Assembly: GCA_014649575.1 (NCBI GenBank) | Contig: BMTH01000004.1 | Coordinates: 434,001-498,000, forward strand | Length of the DNA stretch: 64,000 nt | Source of the DNA: Streptomyces griseoincarnatus | GTDB lineage: Bacteria > Actinomycetota > Actinomycetes > Streptomycetales > Streptomycetaceae | Direction of reading: 5' to 3' | Shown here: positions 41,904-50,133 of the stretch, piece by piece | How positions within the stretch are numbered: position 1 is the stretch's first letter | How the letters are laid out: every line of letters starts with the position of its first letter | The notes under the pieces: generated by a model | Seen by the model: the letters and a program-made list of their open reading frames with translations, nothing else | What the model was told of the DNA's origin: nothing | Database searches by the model: none | Translations under genes and position numbers: made by a program

Positions 41904-42403
41904 CCCTCATGACGACGACGTACTGGACGCACGTGGACAGCCCGCTCGGGCCGCTGCTGCTCACCGCCGCCCCGACCGGCGAGCTGACCTCGCTCACCGT
42001 GCCCGGGCAGAAGAAGGCGACCGTGGTGCGGGACGACTGGAGGCGGGACCCCGGGCCCTTCCGGGAGGCGGAACGGCAGCTCGCCGCGTACTTCGCCGGC
42101 GACCTCAAGGAGTTCCGGCTGCCCGTGCGGGCCGTCGGCACTCCCTTCCGGGAGAAGGTGTGGGCCGCCCTCGACGACGTGCCGTACGGCGGGACCGTCA
42201 CCTACGGGGAGATCGCCGCGCGCGTCGGGGCGCCCCGGGCCGCCGTTCGCGCCGTCGGCGGCGCCATCGGCGCGAACCCGCTGCTGATCGTCCGCCCCTG
42301 CCACCGCGTCATCGGCGCCGACGGCTCCCTCACGGGGTACGCGGGAGGGCTGGAGCGCAAGGTGCGGCTGCTCACCCACGAGGGCGTGCTGCCGCCGGCG
42401 TGA
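41900..42403 (+). CDS. ogt: Methylated-DNA-protein-cysteine S-methyltransferase
   Basis: Ogt repairs O6-methylguanine by transferring the methyl group to its own cysteine in a suicide reaction. The 167-residue protein has the acceptor Cys134 in RPCHRVIG, preceded by AVGGAIGANPLLIV, and the helix-turn-helix VPYGGTVTYGEIAARVGAPRAAVRAVG that binds the minor groove. GTG 41900 overlaps the TGA of the Ada-AlkA gene; ATG 41909 is a possible alternative three codons later. The overlap means coupled translation with the alkylation-sensing protein, and the pair forms a compact adaptive-response operon. Confidence 0.94.
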   Translation: MTLMTTTYWTHVDSPLGPLLLTAAPTGELTSLTVPGQKKATVVRDDWRRDPGPFREAERQLAAYFAGDLKEFRLPVRAVGTPFREKVWAALDDVPYGGTVTYGEIAARVGAPRAAVRAVGGAIGANPLLIVRPCHRVIGADGSLTGYAGGLERKVRLLTHEGVLPPA

Positions 42404-42422
42404 GCCCTCGGCGGCGCGCCGG

Positions 42423-42905
42423 TCAGCCGAAGAACACCGCGCCCAGCCACGCCGCCGCGATCAGCTGGCAGGTGAACAGCTCCGTCAGCAGGCTCCACCC
42501 GCCCGACCGCATCACCGTGCGCACCGCCGCCCTCGCCTCCCCGCGGCGGCCGAGACGGATCCGCTCGTGGACGTACACCCCGGCGAGGAAGCCGGGGATC
42601 GCGCCGATCACCGGCAGTACGACGAAACCCGCGAACGAGCCGCCGCCCGCGTACGTCAGCAGCCGGGCGTCCACGCCGCCCGCCCGGAGTCTGCGCGGCG
42701 GCAGCGCCCAGCGGATCACCTGCGACAGGAACAGCACCACGGTCGCCCCCACCAGCACCCACCACGCGACCGCCTGCGGGTCCTTCAGCGCCCACCACAG
42801 GACCGCGGCCCACACCAGCCAGGACCCGGGCACTCCGGGCACCAGCACTCCGCACAGACCGAACAGGAGCACCAGTCCGGTGAGCAGGAGGTCCCACGCT
42901 CCCAT
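42423..42905 (-). CDS. DUF456 family membrane protein
   Basis: The 160-residue protein has four or more hydrophobic segments: WDLLLTGLVLLFGLCGVLVPG, VPGSWLVWAAVLWWAL, AWWVLVGATVVLFLSQVIRWA and FAGFVVLPVIGAIPGFLAGVY. The glycine-rich pattern VPG-x-W-L-V and GA-I-P-G-F-L-x-G-x-Y-x-x-E-R is the DUF456 signature. No function is established. ATG 42905 has no ribosome site; CACCCT lies 6 nt ahead and could be a -10 for a leaderless mRNA. It is divergent from the PP2C gene over about 120 bp and converges with ogt, 19 nt away. Confidence 0.85.
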   Translation of the reverse strand: MGAWDLLLTGLVLLFGLCGVLVPGVPGSWLVWAAVLWWALKDPQAVAWWVLVGATVVLFLSQVIRWALPPRRLRAGGVDARLLTYAGGGSFAGFVVLPVIGAIPGFLAGVYVHERIRLGRRGEARAAVRTVMRSGGWSLLTELFTCQLIAAAWLGAVFFG

Positions 42906-43026
42906 CTGTCCAGGGTGCAGGAGGGTGCGGAACGGCGCAGATCGGAAGCCCGGGCGCCGTCGCGCGTGGCGGCGATTTTCCCGATGCCCCGTTTTCCTCC
43001 GGCCCGTCCGGTGGACAATTGAGGGC

Positions 43027-45186
43027 ATGAGTCAGCAGGGGGGAAGGCCCGGCGGGCCCACCGGTCCCGGTCCCGAGGACGACTGGTGGGGGCAGCTGTA
43101 CGACGACGCCTCCGACGACACGGGGCCGGCGCCCGCGGCCGACTCCCTGGACGACCGGTTCGCCTCGGCGGCGGGAGCGGTCGGCGGAGACGGGGCGCCC
43201 GCCCCGTCGGCCCCGGACCCCAGGGACGTCCCCGGGCCCCCGGTGCTGCCGGGCCCGCGCCGGACTTCGCCACCGTCGCCGAAGGCGGCCCCGCCCGACT
43301 CCGGCGGCGCACCACCACGCGCGTGGTGGGAGCCCGAGCCGTCCACGGACACCCCTCCGGTGTCCGCACCTCCGGAACGGCCCGGCCCGGCCGACGCCCC
43401 TCCGGCCACGGAGCCGTCCGACGTCCCGGCCGCCCCGCCGGAATCCCCGTCCACGCGGCCGACAGCGCCCGCCCCGAAACCGCCCTCCGGCCCGGAGTCG
43501 CCGCCGGTGTTGGCGCCCGGGCCGGCGTCCGCGCCCCTGCAGGGGGCGGGCCGTCCGGCCGACTCGCCGGTCGCTCCTGAGGCGCCGCTTTCACCGGAGC
43601 CGCCCGCGGCACCCTTGCCCCCTGGGGCCTCGCCGCCGGGCCGGACGCCACCGGCCGACGCCTCCGACGGGTCCACCGGCCGGGAGTCGCCTTCCGGCCC
43701 GGAGTCGCCGCCGGTGTCGGCGCCCGGGCCGGCGTCCGCGCCCTCGCAGGAGGCGGGCCGTCCGGCCGACTCGCCGGTCGCTCCTGATGCGCCGCTTTCA
43801 CCGGAGCCGCCCGCGGCACCCTTGCCCCCTGGGGCCTCGCCGCCGGGCCGGACGCCACCGGCCGACGCCTCCGACGGGTCCACCGGCCTGGAGTCGCCTT
43901 CCGGCCCGGAGTCGCCGTCGGTGTCGGCGCCCGGGCCGGCGTCCGCGCCCCCGCAGGGGGTGGGCCGTCCGTCCGTCCCGGAAGCGTCGCCCGCCCGGCA
44001 TCCGGCGACCGAGCCAAGTCGGCCGGACGACAGGGCCGCCGCGTCGGAGGCGAACCCCTCCGCACCCGACGCCCCCGCCCCCGCTCTTCCCGGCCGGCCG
44101 CCGCCCTCCGGGCCCACCGCCGCCCCCGCCTACGGTGACTGGACCCCCGCCGCGCCGTCCGACGGTGAACCGGCGGACGCGAGTCCCGCGTCCAGGCTCG
44201 GGCCCCTCCCGCCCCCGCTTCCCTCCCGCGTTCACGTCGGCACCCGCCCGCCCACCTACGACGCGGAACCCACCGCCCTCCCCGCCGCCGACCCCGACGA
44301 TCTGGACGCGCTCGTCCCGGACACCGTGCTGGACGGCGCCCGCTACGGCGCCTGCACCCTGAGGGCCGTCTCCGTCCGCGGGGACTCCGCCCGGTACCGG
44401 GGCGAGCCCCGCCGTGACGCGTTGCTGACCGCGCGGTTCGGGTCGGGGGAGCGGGCCCTGGTGCTGGTGGCGCTGGCCACCGGCACCAGGACCGCTCCCG
44501 GCGCGCATCTGGCCGCCGCCGAGGTGTGCCGCTGGATCGCCGCGGCGGTCGGCCGCAGCCACGAGCGGCTCGCCGCCGACATCCGGGCGGCCCGCCGCAC
44601 CGACCTCAAGGCCGGCCTGCACCGCCTCACCGACCGCGGTCTCGGCAAGCTGCGCGCCGCCGCGACGGAGCAGGGCCTCGACCCCGACGACTACGCCGCC
44701 TCGATGCGCTGCCTGCTGCTGTCCGGCGATCCCGAGTGCCGCACCCGGGTGTTCTTCGGGGTGGGCCCCGGGGGGCTGTTCCGGCTGCGGGAGCGCGAGT
44801 GGCAGGACAGCGAGCCGGAGGTCGCTGAGGTGAAGGGCGAGCCGGTGCTCGGCTTCGGCTCGGCGCCGCACGAGACGCCGGACGGCGACCGCCTCACCAT
44901 GGACCTCGGCATCCCCACACCCCCGAGCCCGTACGAACCGGCCCCCGGACCGCCCCGCGAGCCCTTCCGTTTCCGTACCTCCGTAGCCCGCCCGGGTGAT
45001 GTGCTGCTGATGTGCGGCGCCGGGTTCGCCGAACCGCTGCGCGGCGAGCCCGGACTGCGCGCCCACCTCGCCGACCGGTGGTCCGGTCCCGAGCCGCCGG
45101 GACTGACGGCGTATCTGGCGGACACCCAGGTACGGGTGAAGGGGTACGCCGACGACCGTACGGCCGTGGCCGTCTGGGAGGCGTGA
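43027..45186 (+). CDS. Protein with proline-rich repeats and a C-terminal PP2C-like phosphatase domain
   Basis: The 719-residue protein has an acidic start (DDWWGQLYDDASDD), a disordered Pro/Ala/Ser/Gly region to about residue 400 that includes 69-residue repeats, and a C-terminal domain of about 300 residues that looks like a divergent PP2C (GARYGACTLRAVSVRGDSAR, ERALVLVALATGTRTAPGAH, LTRHLSTDRG-like LHRLTDRGLGKLRAAATEQG, LLMCGAGFAEPL, YADDRTAVAVWE). The first metal aspartate motif is changed: S-V-R-G-D-S-A-R-Y stands where G-x-x-R-x-x-N-E-D is usual, but the final D-D-R-T is kept, so activity is uncertain. GACAAT (43014-43019) ends 7 nt before the ATG. No membrane segment is seen. Confidence 0.82.
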   Translation: MSQQGGRPGGPTGPGPEDDWWGQLYDDASDDTGPAPAADSLDDRFASAAGAVGGDGAPAPSAPDPRDVPGPPVLPGPRRTSPPSPKAAPPDSGGAPPRAWWEPEPSTDTPPVSAPPERPGPADAPPATEPSDVPAAPPESPSTRPTAPAPKPPSGPESPPVLAPGPASAPLQGAGRPADSPVAPEAPLSPEPPAAPLPPGASPPGRTPPADASDGSTGRESPSGPESPPVSAPGPASAPSQEAGRPADSPVAPDAPLSPEPPAAPLPPGASPPGRTPPADASDGSTGLESPSGPESPSVSAPGPASAPPQGVGRPSVPEASPARHPATEPSRPDDRAAASEANPSAPDAPAPALPGRPPPSGPTAAPAYGDWTPAAPSDGEPADASPASRLGPLPPPLPSRVHVGTRPPTYDAEPTALPAADPDDLDALVPDTVLDGARYGACTLRAVSVRGDSARYRGEPRRDALLTARFGSGERALVLVALATGTRTAPGAHLAAAEVCRWIAAAVGRSHERLAADIRAARRTDLKAGLHRLTDRGLGKLRAAATEQGLDPDDYAASMRCLLLSGDPECRTRVFFGVGPGGLFRLREREWQDSEPEVAEVKGEPVLGFGSAPHETPDGDRLTMDLGIPTPPSPYEPAPGPPREPFRFRTSVARPGDVLLMCGAGFAEPLRGEPGLRAHLADRWSGPEPPGLTAYLADTQVRVKGYADDRTAVAVWEA
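43486..43970 (+). repeat. 207-bp in-frame repeats within the PP2C-like gene
   Basis: Units start at 43486, 43693 and 43900 (third incomplete, to about 43970). Each encodes 69 residues beginning SGPESPPV and containing APGPASAP, GRPADSPVAP and PADASDGSTG. Units 1 and 2 are nearly identical in DNA, which points to recent duplication or gene conversion. Confidence 0.9.
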
Positions 45187-45252
45187 GCGCGCCCGGTGTG
45201 AATTCATGGAATCCGTCAGGCATCTCCGGCACCCGAGGGGCGGACGGAAACC

Positions 45253-46998
45253 ATGGCCAAACAAAACATCGCGGAACAGTTCGTCGACATCCTCGTCCGC
45301 GCGGGAGTCAAACGCCTGTACGGCGTGGTCGGTGACAGCCTCAACCCGGTCGTGGACGCCGTGCGCCGCAACTCCGCCATCGACTGGATCCATGTCCGGC
45401 ACGAGGAGACCGCCGCGTTCGCGGCCGGCGCGGAGGCGCAGGTCACCGGCCGGCTCGCCGCCTGCGCCGGCTCCTGCGGGCCCGGCAACCTCCACCTCAT
45501 CAACGGCCTCTACGACGCCCACCGCTCCATGGCGCCCGTCCTCGCCCTCGCCTCCCACATCCCGTCCAGCGAGATCGGCCTCGGCTACTTCCAGGAGACC
45601 CACCCGGACCAGCTGTTCCGGGAGTGCAGCCACTACTGCGAGCTGATCTCCAGCCCCCGGCAGATGCCCCGGCTGCTGGACACGGCCATCCAGCACGCGG
45701 TCGGCCGGTCCGGCGTCAGCGTCGTCTCGCTGCCCGGCGACCTCGCCGACCAACCCGCCCCCGACCAGGCGCCCGAGACCGCGCTGGTCACCTCCCGGCC
45801 CACGGTCCGCCCCGGCGACGACGAGATCGACAAGCTCGTCGACATGATCGACCGCGCCGAGAAGGTCACCCTGTTCTGCGGCGCCGGCACCAAGGGCGCG
45901 CACGCCGAGGTGATGGAGTTCGCCGGGAAGATCAAGGCGCCGGTGGGGCACGCCCTGCGCGGCAAGGAGTGGATCCAGTACGACAATCCGTACGACGTCG
46001 GCATGAGCGGGCTGCTCGGCTACGGCGCGGCGTACGAGGCGACGCACGAGTGCGACCTGCTGATCCTGCTCGGCACCGACTTCCCGTACAACGCGTTCCT
46101 GCCCGGCGACGACGTGAAGATCGTCCAGGTGGACGTGCGGCCCGAGATCATCGGACGGCGCTCCAAGCTGGACCTCGCGGTGTGGGGCGATGTGAAGGAG
46201 ACGCTGCGCTGTCTCACGCCCCGGGTGCGCACCAAGGACAACCGCAAGTTCCTCGACCGGATGCTGAAGAAGCACGCGGAGGCGCTGGAGGGGGTGGTGA
46301 AGGCGTACACCCGCAAGGTGGAGAAGCATGTGCCGATCCACCCCGAGTACGTGGCGTCCGTCCTGGACGACGTGGCCGACGACGACGCCGTCTTCACCGT
46401 CGACACCGGCATGTGCAACGTCTGGGCCGCCCGCTACGTCTCGCCCAACGGCCGCCGCAGGATCATCGGTTCGTTCTCCCACGGCTCGATGGCCAACGCG
46501 CTGCCGATGGCGGTCGGGGCGCAGTTCACCGACCGGCACCGGCAGGTCGTGTCGATGTCCGGCGACGGCGGATTCACCATGATGATGGGCGACTTCCTCA
46601 CGCTCGTGCAGTACGACCTGCCGGTGAAGGTGGTCCTGTTCAACAACTCCTCGCTCAGCATGGTGGAGTTGGAGATGCTGGTCGCCGGACTGCCGTCGTA
46701 CGGCACGGGGCTGAAGAACCCCGACTTCGCCGCCGTGGCGCGCGCCTGCGGGGCGTACGGGGCGCGGGTGGAGAAGCCGAAGGAGCTGGCGGGCGCGCTG
46801 AAGGCGGCGTTCAAGCACAAGGGGCCGGCGCTGGTGGACGTCGTGACCGACCCCAACGCGCTGTCCATCCCGCCGAAGATCAGCAAGGAGATGGTGACCG
46901 GGTTCGCCCTGTCCGCCTCCAAGATCGTGCTGGACGGCGGGGTCGGCCGGATGGTCCAGATGGCCCGCTCCAACCTGCGGAACGTGCCGCGCCCGTAG
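45253..46998 (+). CDS. poxB: Pyruvate dehydrogenase (quinone)/pyruvate oxidase, ThDP-dependent
   Basis: The 581-residue enzyme matches PoxB (E. coli 572 residues), which decarboxylates pyruvate to acetate and CO2 and passes electrons to quinone through FAD. The N-terminal ThDP domain has AGVKRLYGVVGDSLNPVVDA and the catalytic Glu in HVRHEETAAFAAGAEAQ. The central FAD-binding part contains LFCGAGTKGAHAEVMEFA. The C-terminal ThDP motif is GDGGFTMMMGDFLTLVQYDL, ending in LFNN. A C-terminal amphipathic segment (KIVLDGGVGRMVQMARSN) could bind membrane lipids as in E. coli. It is transcribed alone and converges with the XRE gene, 6 nt away. Confidence 0.93.
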   Translation: MAKQNIAEQFVDILVRAGVKRLYGVVGDSLNPVVDAVRRNSAIDWIHVRHEETAAFAAGAEAQVTGRLAACAGSCGPGNLHLINGLYDAHRSMAPVLALASHIPSSEIGLGYFQETHPDQLFRECSHYCELISSPRQMPRLLDTAIQHAVGRSGVSVVSLPGDLADQPAPDQAPETALVTSRPTVRPGDDEIDKLVDMIDRAEKVTLFCGAGTKGAHAEVMEFAGKIKAPVGHALRGKEWIQYDNPYDVGMSGLLGYGAAYEATHECDLLILLGTDFPYNAFLPGDDVKIVQVDVRPEIIGRRSKLDLAVWGDVKETLRCLTPRVRTKDNRKFLDRMLKKHAEALEGVVKAYTRKVEKHVPIHPEYVASVLDDVADDDAVFTVDTGMCNVWAARYVSPNGRRRIIGSFSHGSMANALPMAVGAQFTDRHRQVVSMSGDGGFTMMMGDFLTLVQYDLPVKVVLFNNSSLSMVELEMLVAGLPSYGTGLKNPDFAAVARACGAYGARVEKPKELAGALKAAFKHKGPALVDVVTDPNALSIPPKISKEMVTGFALSASKIVLDGGVGRMVQMARSNLRNVPRP

Positions 46999-47004
46999 GC
47001 GCGT

Positions 47005-48489
47005 TCAGTTGTTCCGGGCCCGCCAGGAGCGGTTCAGGGTGTCGTACTCGTAGTGCGGCAGGCCCCCGAGGGCGCTGGTGCGGAAGGGGCGGCCCCGGTC
47101 GTCGATCCGCACCGTGCCGGTGCGGCCCTGCGAGGACCAGTCCAGCTCCAGCCACCAGCGGCAGTCGCAGCCCTCGGTGCGGGCGGTGATCAGCAGCACC
47201 TCGGGGTCGGTCGCGGACACCCGGTACGGCATCCGCACCGCGGGGACCGGCGTGCCCGCGTCGTTCCCGGCGACCGCGCGGGCGATCGGCCGGTCCTTGT
47301 CCAGGTCCACGTCGAAGTAGCGCGGGGTCAGCGCGCCACCGCAGCCCTGGTCCATCGCGTACGCGGTGCCGGGTGCCGGGGCCGAACGGCCGGTCACCCG
47401 GACGCGCAGCGCCGTGAGGACGACGGCCGTGTCGGACTTGCCCTGCACCGACAGCTCCACCAGCGTCTCCTTGCCGTGCACGGCGCCCTGTGCGGCCGCC
47501 CAGGTCCGGGCGTCCTGCGGGGCGGGCGGCGGAGGCACCTGGGCGGGCGGCTTGGCCACCACGTAGTCGTGCCCGCAGCCGTGCGCCCAGGCGTGGTCGT
47601 TCACCGACCAGGTGAGGGGCGGTGGCCCCGCCGGCGCGTCGTCCGGTGTGGTGGGGGAGCCCCCGGGGCTCGGCGTCCTGGACGCGGTGCCGTTCCCGCC
47701 GTGACGGGCGGAGGGGGAGGGGGACGGTGAGGACGACGTCGAGGCCGAGGGGGAGCCGGTGGGCGCGACGGACCGGGCGGGGCCCGCACCGTCCCGGATG
47801 CCGCTCTCCTGACTTTCCTCCGCCGCCCCGACGGCCCCGGTCCCGGACGTCTTCCGGTCGTCCGGCAGGAACGACAGACTCCCGACGGTGGCGAGCACGG
47901 CACACATGGCGGCGACGGCCACGACGACGCGCTTGCGCCGCCAGCGGTGGGTCCTGGGTGCGGGGGGACGGCCCACGGGCCCGCTCACGACATGCGTGTC
48001 GTCCCCGCCCGGCCTCTCGGCGTGGCCGAAATCGTTCGCCTCGACGGCGGGGCCCGAGGAGGAGCCGGGCAGCTCGCCGTGGGAGGGGGTGTCAGGGCCG
48101 TCGTATCGTGCCGCCTCGGGCGAGACGTCCGTCCCGGAGTCCTGTTCCACGGCGGGCGCACGCCGGCCCGCCTCACCGGGCGCGTCCGAAGCCGTCGAGT
48201 CCGGCACCTGGGGCGAAGCCGCCCCGCCCCGCGGCCGCCTGCGTGCCTCCGCCGCGCGGAGCCACAGGCGGTGGAGGTCGAGGCGTTCCTCGGGGGTCGC
48301 GCCGCACAACGCGGCGAAGCGTTCGAGCGGGGCGAAGTCGACCGGGACCGCGTCGCCCGCGCAGTAGCGGTGCAGGGTCGAGGTGTTCATCCCGAGGCGG
48401 CGGGCCAGCCGGCCGTAGCTGCGGTCCGTGCGCCCCTTCAGCTCCCGCAGCAGCGCCGCGAACTCCGTCACCTCGTCCTGTGCCGACAC
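47005..48489 (-). CDS. Membrane-anchored XRE-type helix-turn-helix protein
   Basis: The 494-residue protein has a cytoplasmic XRE/Cro domain at residues 5-65 (FAALLRELKGRTDRSYGRLA, RRLGMNTSTLHRYCAGDAVP, FERFAALCGA-like LERFAALCGATPEER). A charged, disordered linker, one membrane segment (residues 187-208, RVVVAVAAMCAVLATVGSLSF) and a Ser/Pro/Thr-rich spacer follow. The extracytoplasmic domain (residues about 300-494) has several cysteines (GCGHDY, GCDCRWW) and no known family. The start is GTG 48489 with GGAGAGGGAG ahead. The layout suggests either a one-component membrane sensor or a RodZ-like scaffold; DNA binding is not certain. Confidence 0.83.
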   Translation of the reverse strand: MSAQDEVTEFAALLRELKGRTDRSYGRLARRLGMNTSTLHRYCAGDAVPVDFAPLERFAALCGATPEERLDLHRLWLRAAEARRRPRGGAASPQVPDSTASDAPGEAGRRAPAVEQDSGTDVSPEAARYDGPDTPSHGELPGSSSGPAVEANDFGHAERPGGDDTHVVSGPVGRPPAPRTHRWRRKRVVVAVAAMCAVLATVGSLSFLPDDRKTSGTGAVGAAEESQESGIRDGAGPARSVAPTGSPSASTSSSPSPSPSARHGGNGTASRTPSPGGSPTTPDDAPAGPPPLTWSVNDHAWAHGCGHDYVVAKPPAQVPPPPAPQDARTWAAAQGAVHGKETLVELSVQGKSDTAVVLTALRVRVTGRSAPAPGTAYAMDQGCGGALTPRYFDVDLDKDRPIARAVAGNDAGTPVPAVRMPYRVSATDPEVLLITARTEGCDCRWWLELDWSSQGRTGTVRIDDRGRPFRTSALGGLPHYEYDTLNRSWRARNN

Positions 48490-48748
48490 CGGCTCCCTCT
48501 CCCCGTCGCTCGTCCGCGTCCGCCTCCACCGGGCGTCCCAGGGCATCCCAGGCACCCTGTATCACTGCACGTCGGACGGGCTGGGACGGTTCCATGCCGG
48601 GGAATCGGGCGGCTGCGCTTGCGCCGGTCGTCCGCGACGGCGGATGCTCTGACCACGGCGAACCGCTCCGACGGCCCGGACGGACCATCCCGGCCGTCGC
48701 GGCGCACGTGTTCGTCATTCCACCACGCACATCCCACGGGGGTCACCC

Positions 48749-49414
48749 ATGCCCGTCCGCACACGTGTCGCGGCGCTCGCCGCGCTCACCGCCACCGCCC
48801 TCGCCGTAGGCGCGGCCGCCACCACACAGGCCGGCGCCGCGCCGGGCGAGACCGTACAGAAGAACGCGGCAGCGAAAAGCGCGTCCGCGCCGAAGAAGGC
48901 CGCCGCCCCCAGGTTCCTCGCGGCGTCCGAGCTGCCCCCGCACCCGACCGGCTGGACCGCGGGTCCCGTCACCGACGGCTTCCCCGAGCAGCTCGCGTAC
49001 TGCCTGGGCGAGGGCGTGCCGGCGTACGACTACCGGCACCGCCTGTTCCACACCGAGCTGGACACCAGCGCCGTGCAGGTCACCGTCGTGACCGGGTCCG
49101 CGGCGAAGGGCAAGGCGCTGGCGGACCGGCTGAACAAGGAGATCCGCACCTGCGCCGCCCGGCTGGAGCGGCTGTACCCGGAGATCGAGGCCGAGGGCCG
49201 GTTCTTCGGCACCCTGCCCGTCGAGGAGGGGGCGACGGTGCACGGCCTGCACACCGAGACGTCGTACGGCGCCACGGACGTCAACCTGCTGTCCGTGGGA
49301 CGTGACGGCCGCACCGTGACCGTCGTCGGCTGGGGCCGGATGGGCGACTTCGACGACGCCCCGCTCGCCGCGTTCAAGAAGACCGCGAAGAAGGCGGTCA
49401 CCAAGCTCTACTGA
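48749..49414 (+). CDS. Secreted protein of unknown function
   Basis: The 221-residue protein has a Sec signal (MPVRTRVAALAALTATALAV, then GAAATTQAGAAPG) with predicted cleavage near residue 31. A Lys/Ala-rich spacer (NAAAKSASAPKKAAAP) is followed by a domain of about 165 residues with two cysteines (YCLGEG, TCAARL). Strand and helix patterns (DTSAVQVTVVTGSAAKGKAL, ADRLNKEIRTCAARLERLYP, TVTVVGWGRMGDFDDAPLAA) resemble the PknH-like/sensor extracellular domains of actinobacteria, though that is only an impression. A terminator follows at 49449. Confidence 0.8.
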   Translation: MPVRTRVAALAALTATALAVGAAATTQAGAAPGETVQKNAAAKSASAPKKAAAPRFLAASELPPHPTGWTAGPVTDGFPEQLAYCLGEGVPAYDYRHRLFHTELDTSAVQVTVVTGSAAKGKALADRLNKEIRTCAARLERLYPEIEAEGRFFGTLPVEEGATVHGLHTETSYGATDVNLLSVGRDGRTVTVVGWGRMGDFDDAPLAAFKKTAKKAVTKLY

Positions 49415-49448
49415 GGCACCTCAGTTCCGCGACCACCGTGTGAGAGCC

Positions 49449-49488
49449 GGGGTCGTCCTCTCGCCACGGGGGTCGGGAGGACGGCCCC
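49449..49488 (+). terminator. Terminator after the secreted protein gene
   Basis: GGGGTCGTCCTC (49449-49460) pairs with GAGGACGGCCCC (49477-49488) over 12 bp with one G-U pair; loop 16 nt. It begins 35 nt past the stop codon. Confidence 0.7.
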
Positions 49489-49632
49489 GCACCCCGTTGT
49501 GTGGCCGTTGCACTTCGGACAACCACGGCTCACGACCGCTCCGTATGACTGCCGTGTGAACGACCGGGCAAGCATTCCCGTGTAGGCGTTCGAGCAGGTG
49601 GGGGAATCGGCAGCGGCACGCGGGCGGGGGTC

Positions 49633-50058
49633 ATGAGAAGTCAGGCTTCGGCGGATCGGCTGAGGCGCACACTGGGGCGTGCGGATCTGCGGGCGGTGGC
49701 CGAGTCCCGCCGCGCCCTGCGCGAGCTGTTACGCCACCGGTGCGATCCGGAGCGGTCCGCGGTCGCGGAACTGCTCACCAGCGAACTGGTGACCAACGCC
49801 CTCGTCCACACCGACCGCGACGCGGTCCTCACCGCGGACGTCGGCCCCTGGGGACTGCGCGTGGAAGTACGTGACTTCACCTCCCGCGAGCCCCGCCCGC
49901 GCCCGCGGACGGGCAACGACACCACGAACGGGCGGGGCCTGGTGCTCGTGGAGTCCCTCGCCGACGCCTGGGGCGTCAGACGACACGGCGTGGGCAAGTC
50001 CGTCTGGTTCGCGCTCGGGCCGGAGACGGAAACGGGGACGGACGCCGACGCGGCGTGA
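49633..50058 (+). CDS. ATP-binding regulatory protein (anti-sigma-like HATPase) with a TTA codon
   Basis: The 141-residue protein is a single GHKL/HATPase_c_2 domain as in anti-sigma kinases of the RsbW/SpoIIAB type. The N box is ELLTSELVTNALVHTDRDAV; the G-box region is GNDTTNGRGLVLVESLADAW followed by GVRRHGVGKSVWF. Streptomycetes have many such proteins, usually acting on anti-anti-sigma factors with SpoIIE phosphatases. One TTA codon occurs at 49729 (residue 33, in RELLRHRC), so translation should depend on the bldA tRNA and be confined to late growth. No partner gene is adjacent. ATG 49633 has GGCGGGGG ahead as a moderate ribosome site. Confidence 0.88.
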   Translation: MRSQASADRLRRTLGRADLRAVAESRRALRELLRHRCDPERSAVAELLTSELVTNALVHTDRDAVLTADVGPWGLRVEVRDFTSREPRPRPRTGNDTTNGRGLVLVESLADAWGVRRHGVGKSVWFALGPETETGTDADAA

Positions 50059-50133
50059 GGGAGGCGGTTTCCCACCGCGCCCCTCACGCCTCGTCGCGTC
50101 GTCGTCCGGCGCCCGGCCGCGTCGTACGGGCCG

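Noticed and set aside
39824..42403. 859-residue forward frame ending with the ogt gene
   Set aside because: Only the last 167 residues match Ogt; the rest is a shadow of HEAT and Ada-AlkA genes.
43798..46818. 1006-residue reverse frame over PP2C and poxB genes
   Set aside because: Antisense shadow with biased composition and no domain.
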